From NCBI GenBank assembly GCA_018402445.1, contig JAGYIT010000006.1, positions 186,001-250,000 of the forward strand: a stretch of 64,000 nucleotides of DNA. The letters run 5' to 3'. The notes under the pieces were generated by a model. It was not told the DNA's origin. It worked only from the letters and a program-made list of their open reading frames with translations, and made no database searches. Each line of letters opens with the position of its first letter. Position 1 is the stretch's first letter. The position numbers and the translations under genes were made by a program. Source of the DNA: Akkermansiaceae bacterium (GTDB lineage Bacteria; Verrucomicrobiota; Verrucomicrobiia; Verrucomicrobiales; Akkermansiaceae). Positions 38,585 to 48,558 of this stretch are shown here, piece after piece.

Positions 38585-39937
38585 ATGATGTTCAACTCTG
38601 CAACCCTCGCGAACGAGACGGTCCACCTCACGGCGGCTTCCGGCGTGTTCGTTCGTTCGCGGGAGTTGGGTTCCTTTTCACAAGGCCGCGCGCTCGGGAC
38701 AGGGCGCGGTTTTGAAAATACGGACGCCGCCGCCGCTCCTGGCTGGTTGTCGGCGCGGCGTCCGTTTCCCTTTTCTTTAGGTTTTCTGGCTGGGCGGATG
38801 AAGTCTCTCGGGACAGAGCTTCATTCGCTTTTTAATCCGGTGTGTCGCGCTGCTCCTGGCTGGTTGTCAGCGCGGCCACCGGTAAATTTTTCCAAAGGAT
38901 CACAAAACCCCGCGCTCGGGACAGCACGCGATTTTGATTTGTCGGACTCCGCGACCGCTCCTGGCTGGTTGTCGGCCTCGGAGTCCGAATCCCTTTCTCC
39001 GGAAGGCTACCACCTTCCCGTCCTCGCCGATGAGGTGCTGGAAATGATGGATGCCGGCCCTGGCAAATACATCATCGATGGCACTCTGGGCGGCGGGGGG
39101 CACTCGGAGCTGTTCCTGAAAGCCGGGGCGAAAGTCCTCGGCGTGGATCGCGATCCCGAGGCGCTCGCCCATGCCGGTGCGCGCCTTTCCGGTTTCGCTC
39201 CGAATTTCTCGGCCTATCAGGCGAATTTTTCCGAAATCCCCGGCCATCCCGGCATCGCGGCGGGCGAGCTCGCCGACGGCCTGCTGCTCGACCTCGGGGT
39301 TTCCTCGCGCCAGCTCGATTCCGCTCCGCGCGGCTTCTCCTTCATGCGCGAGGGCCCGCTCGACATGCGCATGGGGCCGAACGCGAAAATGACCGCCGCA
39401 GAACTCGTCAACACCTTCCCGGAAGACGAGATCCTCCGCGTGCTGCGCGAATACGGTGAGGAGCCCCGCGCCCGCCGGATTGCCACCGCCATCGTCGAAA
39501 GGCGCGCGGCGAAACCTTTTTCCACCACCACGGAACTCGCCGCCTGCATCGAGAAAGCCGTCGGTCGCAGCGGGAAAACACATCCCGCCACCCGTAGCTT
39601 CCAGGCGATCCGCATGGCGATCAACGAAGAACTCGAATCGCTCGCCGCCGTCCTTTCCTCCGCCACGAGAATCCTGAAACCCGGAGGCCGCCTGCTCATC
39701 ATCACTTTCCACAGCCTCGAAGACCGCGAGGTGAAGAGATACCTCAAGCGGCACTCGCAACCCTACATCGACGATCCCACCTGGCCGGAAGCCCGGCCCA
39801 ACCCCGACCGCATCTTCCGGCTGCTTTCCAAAAAAGCCATCGCGCCCAGCGCCCACGAAACCTCCACGAACCCACGAGCCCGCAGTGCGAAACTGCGGGT
39901 CGCTCAGCTTTTGGGGGATGAACCCCACACCGCCTGA
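38585..39937 (+). CDS. rsmH: 16S rRNA m4C1402 methyltransferase; true start uncertain, conserved part begins ~39007
   Basis: YHLPVLADEVLEMMDAGPGKYIIDGTLGGGGHSELFL, DGLLLDLGVSSRQLDSAPRGFSFMREGPLDMRMG, RTHP-type KTHPATRSFQAIRMAINEELESL. Confidence 0.92.
   Translation: MMFNSATLANETVHLTAASGVFVRSRELGSFSQGRALGTGRGFENTDAAAAPGWLSARRPFPFSLGFLAGRMKSLGTELHSLFNPVCRAAPGWLSARPPVNFSKGSQNPALGTARDFDLSDSATAPGWLSASESESLSPEGYHLPVLADEVLEMMDAGPGKYIIDGTLGGGGHSELFLKAGAKVLGVDRDPEALAHAGARLSGFAPNFSAYQANFSEIPGHPGIAAGELADGLLLDLGVSSRQLDSAPRGFSFMREGPLDMRMGPNAKMTAAELVNTFPEDEILRVLREYGEEPRARRIATAIVERRAAKPFSTTTELAACIEKAVGRSGKTHPATRSFQAIRMAINEELESLAAVLSSATRILKPGGRLLIITFHSLEDREVKRYLKRHSQPYIDDPTWPEARPNPDRIFRLLSKKAIAPSAHETSTNPRARSAKLRVAQLLGDEPHTA
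38686..38988 (+). repeat. Three tandem copies of a two-hairpin element (hairpin A + hairpin B)
   Basis: A hairpins at 38686-38709, 38800-38822, 38911-38930, all with ctCGGGACag apices. B hairpins at 38720-38765, 38837-38882, 38942-38988, all with identical loop CTCCTGGCTGGTTGT on different 14-15 bp stems. Confidence 0.85.
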
Positions 39938-39963
39938 TTTTTCCCCCACAAACAACCACCGCC

Positions 39964-40314
39964 ATGAACCGCCGCCGCCAAGAAGCCACCCAGAGAATCT
40001 CTCCGGTCGTGATCCTCGCCCTCATCCTCGCGGGCGCATTCGGAGCCGTGGGCGGCGTGACCTACGTGGTTTACCGTAATTGCCAGATCCAGACCGCGCG
40101 CGAGATCGACACCGTCGAGCGCCGTATCGAGAAGCACCACCTCGATATCCGCACCGTGCAGATGCGTGCCGACCAGATCCTGAATCTTTTCGCCATCCGC
40201 CAAACCCTGCAGGAGGTTGGCACCAGCCTTGTTCCCATCCCAGTAGGTGTCTCCGAGGACGTTCTTCCGCCGGATGAAACTCCTGCTGTCGCCTCTGCCT
40301 CCGCCAGCTTGTGA
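39964..40314 (+). CDS. FtsL-like small cell-division protein (by position and topology)
   Basis: One N-terminal TM helix and coiled-coil-like segment, between rsmH and ftsI. Confidence 0.5.
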   Translation: MNRRRQEATQRISPVVILALILAGAFGAVGGVTYVVYRNCQIQTAREIDTVERRIEKHHLDIRTVQMRADQILNLFAIRQTLQEVGTSLVPIPVGVSEDVLPPDETPAVASASASL

Positions 40315-42227
40315 ACCGTGCCTTCCAAAACCGCTGCATCGTTCTTTGCTTGGTCTTGGTGACCTTGCTCAGTGCCTTGTCCGCGCGCCTGGTGCAGATC
40401 CAGCTCGTGGACAGGCAGCGCTACGCCGCCTCGTCCTCCAAGGCGTTTCACCGCGTCGAGCGCATCACCGCGATCCGCGGTATGATTGTGGATCGCAATG
40501 AGGAGCCGATCGCGAAAAGCATCCCGGTCGCCTCGGTGTTTGTGGACAAGAACCACCTTATGGATCCGAAGCTCGCCTCTTTCGGCCTCGCATACATGGC
40601 GGCTTCTACCGATCAGGAGTGGCAAAATCTTTCCGCCGAAGATCGTGTCCGCCGCATCTATTCGGTGCGCGGCGCGATCCTCACCCGTGAGACGCCGGAC
40701 GACATCGTGCAGAAGCACCTCGCTCGCGTGATTTCCCTGCTCGCCCGCCCGCTCGGCCTGAGGCGCGACGAGATGCGCGCGACGATTGAGAACAACAGGG
40801 GAAAGTGGTTCCCCATCGCCAAGGACATCCCGGATGACATCGCGGAGCGCCTGCGCGACATCGTGGATGAGAATTACCTGCAGGGCATCGCCTTCGAGAA
40901 CTCGATCAAGCGCTGGTACACGAACCCGAACCTCGCCACCCATCTCACCGGCTTTACAGGGGAGGTCGAGGAGAAATCGGAAACGGGGAAGATTTCCTAC
41001 CATATGGCCGGGCGTTTCGGAATCGAGTCTTCCGAAGAGGAGTTTCTCGCCGGGCGCGACGGACGCCGCGAGCACCGCCGTGATTCGCGCGGCATGATCG
41101 TTCCCGGTAAGGCGAGCAGCCTGCTGCCGCCGCGCGCGGGCCTCAACGTGAAGCTCACCATCGACCTAGGGATGCAGGCCATCGTCGAGGAGGAGCTGGA
41201 CGCGGGTTTGGCCGAATACAAAGCACAGCGCGGCGCGGTGATCGTCATGGATCCGAAGACCGGAGAAGTCCTCGCGATGGTCTCGCGCCCGCACTTCAAC
41301 CTCAACGACAAGAAGGATCTCGCGGAAAGCTCCTTCAACTACGCGATCCAGGCGAAATACGAGCCGGGTTCCACGATCAAGATCATCCCCACCGCCGCTG
41401 CACTGGAGGAGAAACTCGTCACGCCCACCACCGTCATCTACTGCCCGAGGTTCTTGCAGGAGAACAGGTTTACGGTGCGCGACGGCCACTCCGGCGGGAT
41501 GCTCACTTTCGAGCAGATCATCCAGAAATCGAACAACACCGGTTGCTGGAAGCTGGCAAAGCAGCTCGGCGTGAAGCGCTATTACAGCTACGTGCACGGC
41601 TTCGGCTTCGGCGCGCGCAGCGGCATCCAGTTGAGCGGCGAGAACCCCGGCACCGCGAACGTGCCGAAACTGCCCGTTGATTTCTCGCGCTCCTCCTACG
41701 GATATTTCATCGGCGTGACTCCGATCCAGATGGCCACCGCATACTGTGTCATCGCCGGCGACGGGCGTCTGCTGACGCCCAGAATCGTCAAGGAACTGGT
41801 CGCCAACGACGGCACCGTGGTGGAGGAATACCCCGCCGAGACGCGCGGCCAGGTGATCTCCCCGGACACCGCCCGGAAAATGCGCGACGCGCTTCACAAG
41901 GTGACTCAATTGGGCGGCACCGCTCAAAAGGCCACCGTTCCCGGGTACAAGGTCTGCGGGAAAACCGGCACCGCCGTCCGGCACGACCCAAAGCTCGGCG
42001 GCTACATAGACGGGACTTACGTCGTCTCCTTCGCCGGTTTCATGCCCGCCGATGATCCTGCTTTCGTCTGCTACGTGGTCATCGATGATCCGAAAACAAC
42101 CGAGGTGAAGCGCTACGGCGGAACCATCGCCGCGCCGATTTTCTCGAAAATCGCCACGCGCCTCGCCTCGCACATGAACCTCACACCTACCGAGCCGATC
42201 CCTGATTCGCTCGCGAAGTCCCCATAA
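40311..42227 (+). CDS. ftsI: Peptidoglycan D,D-transpeptidase FtsI/PBP3
   Basis: RGMIVDRNEEPIAKSIPV, YEPGSTIKI (SxxK), QKSNNTG (SxN), CGKTGTA (KTG). Confidence 0.93.
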   Translation: MNRAFQNRCIVLCLVLVTLLSALSARLVQIQLVDRQRYAASSSKAFHRVERITAIRGMIVDRNEEPIAKSIPVASVFVDKNHLMDPKLASFGLAYMAASTDQEWQNLSAEDRVRRIYSVRGAILTRETPDDIVQKHLARVISLLARPLGLRRDEMRATIENNRGKWFPIAKDIPDDIAERLRDIVDENYLQGIAFENSIKRWYTNPNLATHLTGFTGEVEEKSETGKISYHMAGRFGIESSEEEFLAGRDGRREHRRDSRGMIVPGKASSLLPPRAGLNVKLTIDLGMQAIVEEELDAGLAEYKAQRGAVIVMDPKTGEVLAMVSRPHFNLNDKKDLAESSFNYAIQAKYEPGSTIKIIPTAAALEEKLVTPTTVIYCPRFLQENRFTVRDGHSGGMLTFEQIIQKSNNTGCWKLAKQLGVKRYYSYVHGFGFGARSGIQLSGENPGTANVPKLPVDFSRSSYGYFIGVTPIQMATAYCVIAGDGRLLTPRIVKELVANDGTVVEEYPAETRGQVISPDTARKMRDALHKVTQLGGTAQKATVPGYKVCGKTGTAVRHDPKLGGYIDGTYVVSFAGFMPADDPAFVCYVVIDDPKTTEVKRYGGTIAAPIFSKIATRLASHMNLTPTEPIPDSLAKSP

Positions 42228-42232
42228 CCGAA

Positions 42233-43755
42233 ATGCTTCTCCGTGCTCTCATTTCCCCGCTTAAAAAGGTCACCGCGTTTGGCACGTTGGATCTTGAAAT
42301 CGACGGCCTCACCGCGGACTCCCGCGCGGCAGGGCCGGGTCAGCTTTTCGCGGCGATACGCGGCACGAGCATGGACGGGCACAAGTTCATCGGGGAGGTG
42401 ATCGCAAAGGCGCGACCGCGATCCTCGCCGAGACCGCGCCGCCTTCCGATTTTCCCCAGACAGCGGTATGGCTCCACGTCCCCGACAGCCGCGCCGCGCT
42501 GGCCGTGCTTGCGGCCACTTTCCACGGCGAACCTGCCGGGGAACTCAAGCTCGCCGGCATCACCGGTACGAACGGGAAAACAACTACGGCATTTCTCGTA
42601 CATCACATCATGCGGGCTGCTTGGCACCGTGCGGGACTGCTCGGCACGATCTTCGTCGATGACGGCGAGACCCGCACCGCTGCGAAGCACACCACGCCCG
42701 GCTCCATCGAGCTCAACGATATCCTCGCCACCTTCCGCGACAATGCCTGCCGGGGCGCGGCGATGGAGGTTTCCTCGCACGGCATCCACCAGAAGCGCGT
42801 ACATCACATCGCCTTTGACGCCGCCGTTTTCACCAACCTCACCCAGGATCACCTCGACTACCACGGAACGCTCGCAAACTACATGGAGGCGAAAGCCTCG
42901 TGGTTTCACGATCTCGCCGCGAACCCGCTCGGGAAAAAGCCCGTGGCCGTCATCAATACTGACGACGCGCGCGGCAACGAGCTCGCCGTGGCGCTCGAAG
43001 GGAAGATGCCGGTGCTGCGTTACGGCTTCGGCGTGAATTGCGATTTCCGCGCGAACGGTTTCCGGCAGAAGCCTGACGGCATGACCTTCGAGCTGGCGGC
43101 GAAGGGGAAAACCTTCCTCGTCCGCGCGCCGCTCATCGGCCGTTTCAACGCCTACAACCTTCTCGCCGCCATCACCGCCGCCTCCGTCTGCGGCATCAAG
43201 CCGCGCGAAGCCATCGCCGCGCTCGCCGATTCGCCGCAGGTGCCGGGTCGCATGGAAAATGTGGGCAGCGCGGGTGGTGCCACGGTTTTCGTCGATTACG
43301 CCCACACCCCGGATGCGCTGGAAAACGCTTGTCGCACCCTCAAGGAACTCGATCCGCGCCGCCTCATGACCGTCTTCGGCTGTGGTGGTGACCGCGACAA
43401 GGCGAAACGCCCGCTGATGGCCGCCGCCGCCGCGAGGTTCAGCGAGGCGATCATCATCACCTCCGACAACCCCCGCTCCGAAGATCCCGAAGCCATCATC
43501 CGTGAGATCGAGAAAGGCCTGCCCGCGAAGTCCAATTTTCTCTCCATCACCGACCGCGCCGACGCGATCAATGCCGCCGTCCAGAATTCCCGCTCCGGCG
43601 ACATCATCCTCATCGCCGGCAAAGGCCACGAGAATTTCCAGCAGTTCGCCGACTACATCATCGACTTCGACGACCGCAAAAAGGCCGACCTCGCGCTCCG
43701 CAACCGCTCCGCAGAAATTTCCGAAATGCGAGCCAATCCCCAACCCCATTTCTGA
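42233..43755 (+). CDS. murE: UDP-MurNAc-tripeptide synthetase with apparent 1-nt deletion near 42410
   Basis: LTADSRAAGPGQLFAAIRGTSMDGHKFI in frame 1; GITGTNGKTTTAFLVHHIM, DYAHTPDALENACRTL, TSDNPRSEDPEAII in frame 2. Confidence 0.92.
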
Positions 43756-43797
43756 AAATCCGAATCTTTTCCGTCCGAAGCCCGTCCCATAGAGACC

Positions 43798-45153
43798 ATG
43801 CAATCCACCGCGCGACAGATCAGCGAAATCCTCGGCTCCCCGCTCCTTGGGACCGACGGTGACGTGCGCGCCGTCTTCACCGACACGCGCAAGCCCGTCG
43901 AAGGCGGCGCGTTCTTCTCGCTCCGGGGAGAAAATTTCAATGCCGACCTCTTCGCGGAAGCGGCTTTAAAAAGCGGTGCATCTGTCGCGATCGTGCACGA
44001 ATGGAGAAGCGGCGAGGTGCCTGAGGGCAAGGCGATCATCGAGGTGCCGGACACGTTGCTCGCCCTACAGCGGCTCGCGCATTGGTGGCGCAGCCAGCTC
44101 GACATTCCGGTGGTCTGCATCACCGGTTCGAACGGCAAGACATCGACCAAGGATTTCGCCACCGCCGTCCTCTCGCAAGGCTTCAATGTCAACGCGACGA
44201 AGGGCAATCTCAATAACCACATCGGCCTTCCTCTCACGGTGCTGGCTACGGAAAAGGAGCACACCGCCGCCATTTATGAGATCGGTATGAATCACGGCGG
44301 CGAGCTCTCACCGCTCTGCGAGATCTCCCGCCCGAAATTAGGGATCATCACGAACATCGGCACGGCCCACATCGAGTTCCTCGGCTCGCGCGAGGCCATC
44401 GCCGAGGAGAAAGGCACGCTGGCCCGCTACCTTCCTGAAGATGGCCTGCTGTTCACGCCCGCCGCTTGCGATTTCAACGAATACTTCCGCTCCCGCACCC
44501 GCGCTCGACTCGTGCCTGTCGGCAATGGACGCGGCATCGTCCGCGCCGAGAACATCCAGCCGCAGGCCGATGGCACGCGCTTCGATCTGGTCATCGACGG
44601 CGAGGAAACTCACGGCGTTTTTATCCCCGTGCTTGGCAAGCACATGGTCACCAACGCGCTGCTCGCCGCAGCCGTCGGCTGGAGGCTCGGCATCCCGGCG
44701 GATCGCATCGCGCTCGGCCTTTCTTCGGTGAAACTAACCACCGGTCGCTTGCGCCGGATCCAATGGGAGGGCATCACTCTGCTCGACGATACCTACAACG
44801 CGAACCCGGAATCCATGGAAGCGGCCATCGACACGCTTGCGGAAATGCAGGTTCCGGAGGGATCGCAGCGCATCATCGTCCTCGGGAAAATGGGCGAACT
44901 CGGAGCGCACGCCGAGGCCGCGCACGCGCGCATCGGCAAGCTCGCCACCGCGAAGGGGCTGCGCCTCATCGCCGTGGGCGAGGGCGCGGAAGGCATCGCC
45001 GAAGCCGGGCAAGCACCGCATTTCAACGATATCCACACCGCCGCCGATTGGCTGCTCGTAAACTCCCGCCCCGGTGATGTCATCCTCTTCAAGGGCAGTC
45101 GCACCGCAGCCATCGAAAAAGTCCTCCAAACCGCCTTTCCCGCCGCATGCTGA
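43798..45153 (+). CDS. murF: UDP-MurNAc-tripeptide-D-Ala-D-Ala ligase
   Basis: VFTDTRKPVEGGAFFSLRGENFNADLF, VCITGSNGKTSTKDF, LLDDTYNANPESMEAAIDTL. Confidence 0.95.
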   Translation: MQSTARQISEILGSPLLGTDGDVRAVFTDTRKPVEGGAFFSLRGENFNADLFAEAALKSGASVAIVHEWRSGEVPEGKAIIEVPDTLLALQRLAHWWRSQLDIPVVCITGSNGKTSTKDFATAVLSQGFNVNATKGNLNNHIGLPLTVLATEKEHTAAIYEIGMNHGGELSPLCEISRPKLGIITNIGTAHIEFLGSREAIAEEKGTLARYLPEDGLLFTPAACDFNEYFRSRTRARLVPVGNGRGIVRAENIQPQADGTRFDLVIDGEETHGVFIPVLGKHMVTNALLAAAVGWRLGIPADRIALGLSSVKLTTGRLRRIQWEGITLLDDTYNANPESMEAAIDTLAEMQVPEGSQRIIVLGKMGELGAHAEAAHARIGKLATAKGLRLIAVGEGAEGIAEAGQAPHFNDIHTAADWLLVNSRPGDVILFKGSRTAAIEKVLQTAFPAAC

Positions 45154-46364
45154 CCACTATTTACGATTTCTGGTATGCCGCCCTCCAGGCCGAGATCGCC
45201 GCAGGCGAAACGAACGGCTGGGCGCACACCTTCTCCTTCCTTAACCTTTTCCAATATGTCACCTTCCGCGCGGCCACGGCGGGGCTGCTGGCGTTCGCGA
45301 TCTCGATCCTGATCGGCCCGCGCATTATCCGGAAACTCATCTCACTCAAGGTCGGCCAGCCGATCCGCACCGCCGAGGAAGTCCACAAGCTCGCCGAACT
45401 CCACGGCGGGAAAATCGGAACCCCGACGATGGGCGGCGTGCTCATCATCGCCAGCGTGCTGATCTCCACCCTCATCTGCGCGCGCGTCTTCAACCCTTTC
45501 GTAGCGGTCTGCGCCGTAACCATGTGCGCCTGCGGGCTGCTCGGCTTCGTGGACGATTACACGAAGGTGAAAAAAAAGAACTCCGACGGGGTATCCAGCC
45601 GCACCAAGCTTTTCTGGCAGTTCGTCATCGCGCTCATCGCCGCCTGCTTCATCTATTTCAAAACGGAGATCTCCGGCTTCGGAGCCACCGCCGAGCAGGT
45701 CGCCAGCAACGCGGCCGGATACCGTCTCGGCGACATCAAGATCGGAGTCGGCGACATCTGTTTCCCGCTTTTCAAAACCCCTATCATTAGCCTTGGGATC
45801 CTAGTCATACCGTTCTTCGTGCTGATCATCGTTGGTTGCTCAAACGCGGTGAACCTCACCGATGGTCTCGATGGCCTCGCCACCGGCTGCACAATCTCGG
45901 TTGCGCTCAGCTACTCGATGCTCGCCTATCTGGCCGGCCACTTTTTCATGGCCACCGACTATCTCGTCATCCCGCACAACCGTTACATCGGCGAGCTGGC
46001 GGTCTTCATGATGGCGCTCGCTGGCGCGGCGTTCGGCTTTCTCTGGTTCAACTGCCATCCGGCGAAGGTTTTCATGGGCGACACCGGCTCGCTGGCCATC
46101 GGCGGCGCACTCGGCACCGCGGCGATCTGCGTGAAACAGGAACTGCTGCTCGTCATCATCGGCGGCGTGTTCGTCGCGGAGGCGCTTTCCGTTATGCTCC
46201 AGGTCGGCTCCTTCAAGCTGCGCAAGAAACGCATCTTCAAGATGGCCCCCATCCACCACCACTTCGAGCTGCTCGGCTGGCACGAGTCCCAGGTCATCAT
46301 CCGCTTCTGGATCCTTTCCATCATGCTCGCCCTCTTCGGGTTGGCTCTTCTCAAAATAGCCTGA
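45147..46364 (+). CDS. mraY: Phospho-MurNAc-pentapeptide transferase
   Basis: GKIGTPTMGGVLI, GFVDDYTKV, NAVNLTDGLDGLA, APIHHHFELLGW. Confidence 0.96.
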   Translation: MLTTIYDFWYAALQAEIAAGETNGWAHTFSFLNLFQYVTFRAATAGLLAFAISILIGPRIIRKLISLKVGQPIRTAEEVHKLAELHGGKIGTPTMGGVLIIASVLISTLICARVFNPFVAVCAVTMCACGLLGFVDDYTKVKKKNSDGVSSRTKLFWQFVIALIAACFIYFKTEISGFGATAEQVASNAAGYRLGDIKIGVGDICFPLFKTPIISLGILVIPFFVLIIVGCSNAVNLTDGLDGLATGCTISVALSYSMLAYLAGHFFMATDYLVIPHNRYIGELAVFMMALAGAAFGFLWFNCHPAKVFMGDTGSLAIGGALGTAAICVKQELLLVIIGGVFVAEALSVMLQVGSFKLRKKRIFKMAPIHHHFELLGWHESQVIIRFWILSIMLALFGLALLKIA

Positions 46365-46368
46365 AACC

Positions 46369-47688
46369 TTGAACCATCCCATCGACATCAAAGGCAAACG
46401 CGTCGCGGTTTTCGGAGCCGGGCGCTCCGGCCGCGCGGCCGCCGCGCTCGCCTCGCGCGAGGGTGCCTTCGTATCCGTGTGGGATCAGGGCGGCTCGGAC
46501 AAGTTCGGGAAACTGCCTGCGGGCATCGAGACACATCCGAACATGTCGCTCGCCGACGCGGAAAACTTTTCCACCGATCTCATCATCATAAGCCCGGGCA
46601 TCGACACCTGCTCGCCGCTGGTGCAGGCCTTCGCGGCGAAGGCGAAGATGATCGGCGAGACGGAGTTCGCAGCGCGCTACTACGCGGGCGGCATCATCGG
46701 CATCACAGGCACGAACGGCAAGACCACCACTACGGAACTCGTTTCCCTCATACTCAAGGAGGCCGGTCTCGGTGGCACGCCCTGCGGAAACTACGGTGCG
46801 CCATTGTCGGAGATCGTCCTTTCCCCCGAGGTGCCCGCCGCCGTCGCGCTGGAGCTTTCCTCCTTCCAGCTTGAGACCATCGAGGATCTCCGGCCCAAGG
46901 TTTCGATCTGGCTGAATTTCGCGCCCGACCACATGGATCGCTACCCCACCGTGGAGGCCTACAGGAACGCCAAGATGCGGATTTTTGAAAACCAAACCCC
47001 CGAGGATACCGTGGTAACGCGCTACGGCGAGGAATTCGGTGATCTCGTCCCGAACGTCATCACGTTCTCCACGGAAACGAGCGAAGCAGATTTCTTTTCC
47101 GACGGCTTTACGATCATGCAGGGCGGCAGGATACTCCTCGATCTTGAGGCGGAAACCTCCCTGCGCGGCCTGCACAACGCGGAGAACGCCATGGCTGCGA
47201 TGGCCGCGTGCATGGCCTACGGGATATCGCCGTCCATCATCCCCGCCGCGTTGCACGGCTACGCTCCTCCGCCACACCGCTGTGAGCTGATCCGTACCCT
47301 AGATGGGGTCGAATACCTCAACGACTCCAAGGCCACGAACCTCCACGCGCTGCAATGCGCATTGCGCTCACAGAACCGTCCCGTCGTCCTCATCGCGGGT
47401 GGGAAGAACAAGGGGCTCGATTACGCGCCGCTGCTTTCCATGCTCGGCCGTCAGGCAATTTTCGCCGTCACCTTCGGCCAGATCGCGCGGCCGCTGGCGA
47501 CGCTTTTCAATTCCGTCGTGCCGACCACCGCCGTCTCCACTCTGGTCGAAGCGATCCACACCGCACGCTCCCTCGCCCCGCGCGGATCGACGGTGCTGCT
47601 TTCTCCCGGAACCTCTTCCTTCGACCAATTCAACGGCTACGAGCAACGCGGCGACACCTTCCGCGATCTCGTCCACCAACTCAGCTAA
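46369..47688 (+). CDS. murD: UDP-MurNAc-L-Ala--D-Glu ligase
   Basis: GITGTNGKTTTTELVSLILKEAG, LNFAPDHMDRYPTVEAY, LNDSKATNLHALQCALR, LLSPGTSSFDQFNGYEQRGDTF. Confidence 0.95.
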   Translation: MNHPIDIKGKRVAVFGAGRSGRAAAALASREGAFVSVWDQGGSDKFGKLPAGIETHPNMSLADAENFSTDLIIISPGIDTCSPLVQAFAAKAKMIGETEFAARYYAGGIIGITGTNGKTTTTELVSLILKEAGLGGTPCGNYGAPLSEIVLSPEVPAAVALELSSFQLETIEDLRPKVSIWLNFAPDHMDRYPTVEAYRNAKMRIFENQTPEDTVVTRYGEEFGDLVPNVITFSTETSEADFFSDGFTIMQGGRILLDLEAETSLRGLHNAENAMAAMAACMAYGISPSIIPAALHGYAPPPHRCELIRTLDGVEYLNDSKATNLHALQCALRSQNRPVVLIAGGKNKGLDYAPLLSMLGRQAIFAVTFGQIARPLATLFNSVVPTTAVSTLVEAIHTARSLAPRGSTVLLSPGTSSFDQFNGYEQRGDTFRDLVHQLS

Positions 47689-47715
47689 ACCATCCCAACC
47701 GACCATCAGGACACC

Positions 47716-48513
47716 ATGAAAAACGAACGCATTCCCACCCGCCGCCAACCCGTCCGCAAGACCCTCTACGCGCGCCTGTTCAACAAGGCGAAGCCGAAAA
47801 AACAGCGCGCCGCCGCCGCACCCTCCGCCGATGACATGGACGAGGGCGGGATCAATATCTCCCGCTCGCTCACGATCATTTTCGCGATCCACATCGTGGC
47901 GATCGGCATGATCTTCATCCACAAGCAATACCTCTCCGGACGCACCGCCGCCCCTGAGAGCGGGGCTGCTGTGGCTACCGTCGAGAAAACGCCCGCCGCC
48001 GCCCCGAGCGCGCAGCGCAACGACCATCTCCCCGTTCTTAGCGGCGGCGATAAACCCTACATGGTGAAAAAAGGCGACAATTACGCGATCATCGCCACCA
48101 AGCACAACGTCGATGAAAGCGAACTCCGCGAGATGAACCGCGGCACGGATATCCGTGCGGGCGTCGTGCTCCGCATCCCGCAGCGCCAGCGCATCGTCGC
48201 CGAGATGCCGCCCGAACTCACCGCGATCCGCGATCAGGCAAGGCCCAGCGATTCCGACCTAGGCCTTGTGGAAATCCTGCCTCCCGTCGATGCGACGACC
48301 GCGCAGCTCATCCGCCCGGCCATCAGCGAGAACGGCGAGGTGATCCCGCGTGCGGAACCCGTCGCTTCCGGCCGCACCCATACCGTGAAATCCGGCGAGA
48401 ACATCTGGCGCATCTCGAACCAATACAAGGTCAGCCAGAAGGAACTCATGGCCATCAACAACATCACTGACCCGACCAAGCTGAAGATCGGCCAAACGCT
48501 TAAGCTTCCTTAA
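47716..48513 (+). CDS. LysM-domain protein with one TM
   Basis: Two LysM-like segments (YMVKKGDNYAIIATKHNVDESELREMN; HTVKSGENIWRISNQYKVSQKELMAINNITDPTKLKIGQTLKLP). Confidence 0.85.
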   Translation: MKNERIPTRRQPVRKTLYARLFNKAKPKKQRAAAAPSADDMDEGGINISRSLTIIFAIHIVAIGMIFIHKQYLSGRTAAPESGAAVATVEKTPAAAPSAQRNDHLPVLSGGDKPYMVKKGDNYAIIATKHNVDESELREMNRGTDIRAGVVLRIPQRQRIVAEMPPELTAIRDQARPSDSDLGLVEILPPVDATTAQLIRPAISENGEVIPRAEPVASGRTHTVKSGENIWRISNQYKVSQKELMAINNITDPTKLKIGQTLKLP

Positions 48514-48558
48514 CTTTCCTGTATCCCTGAGGGAAAATTTCCGATAGGTTCCCCACAA

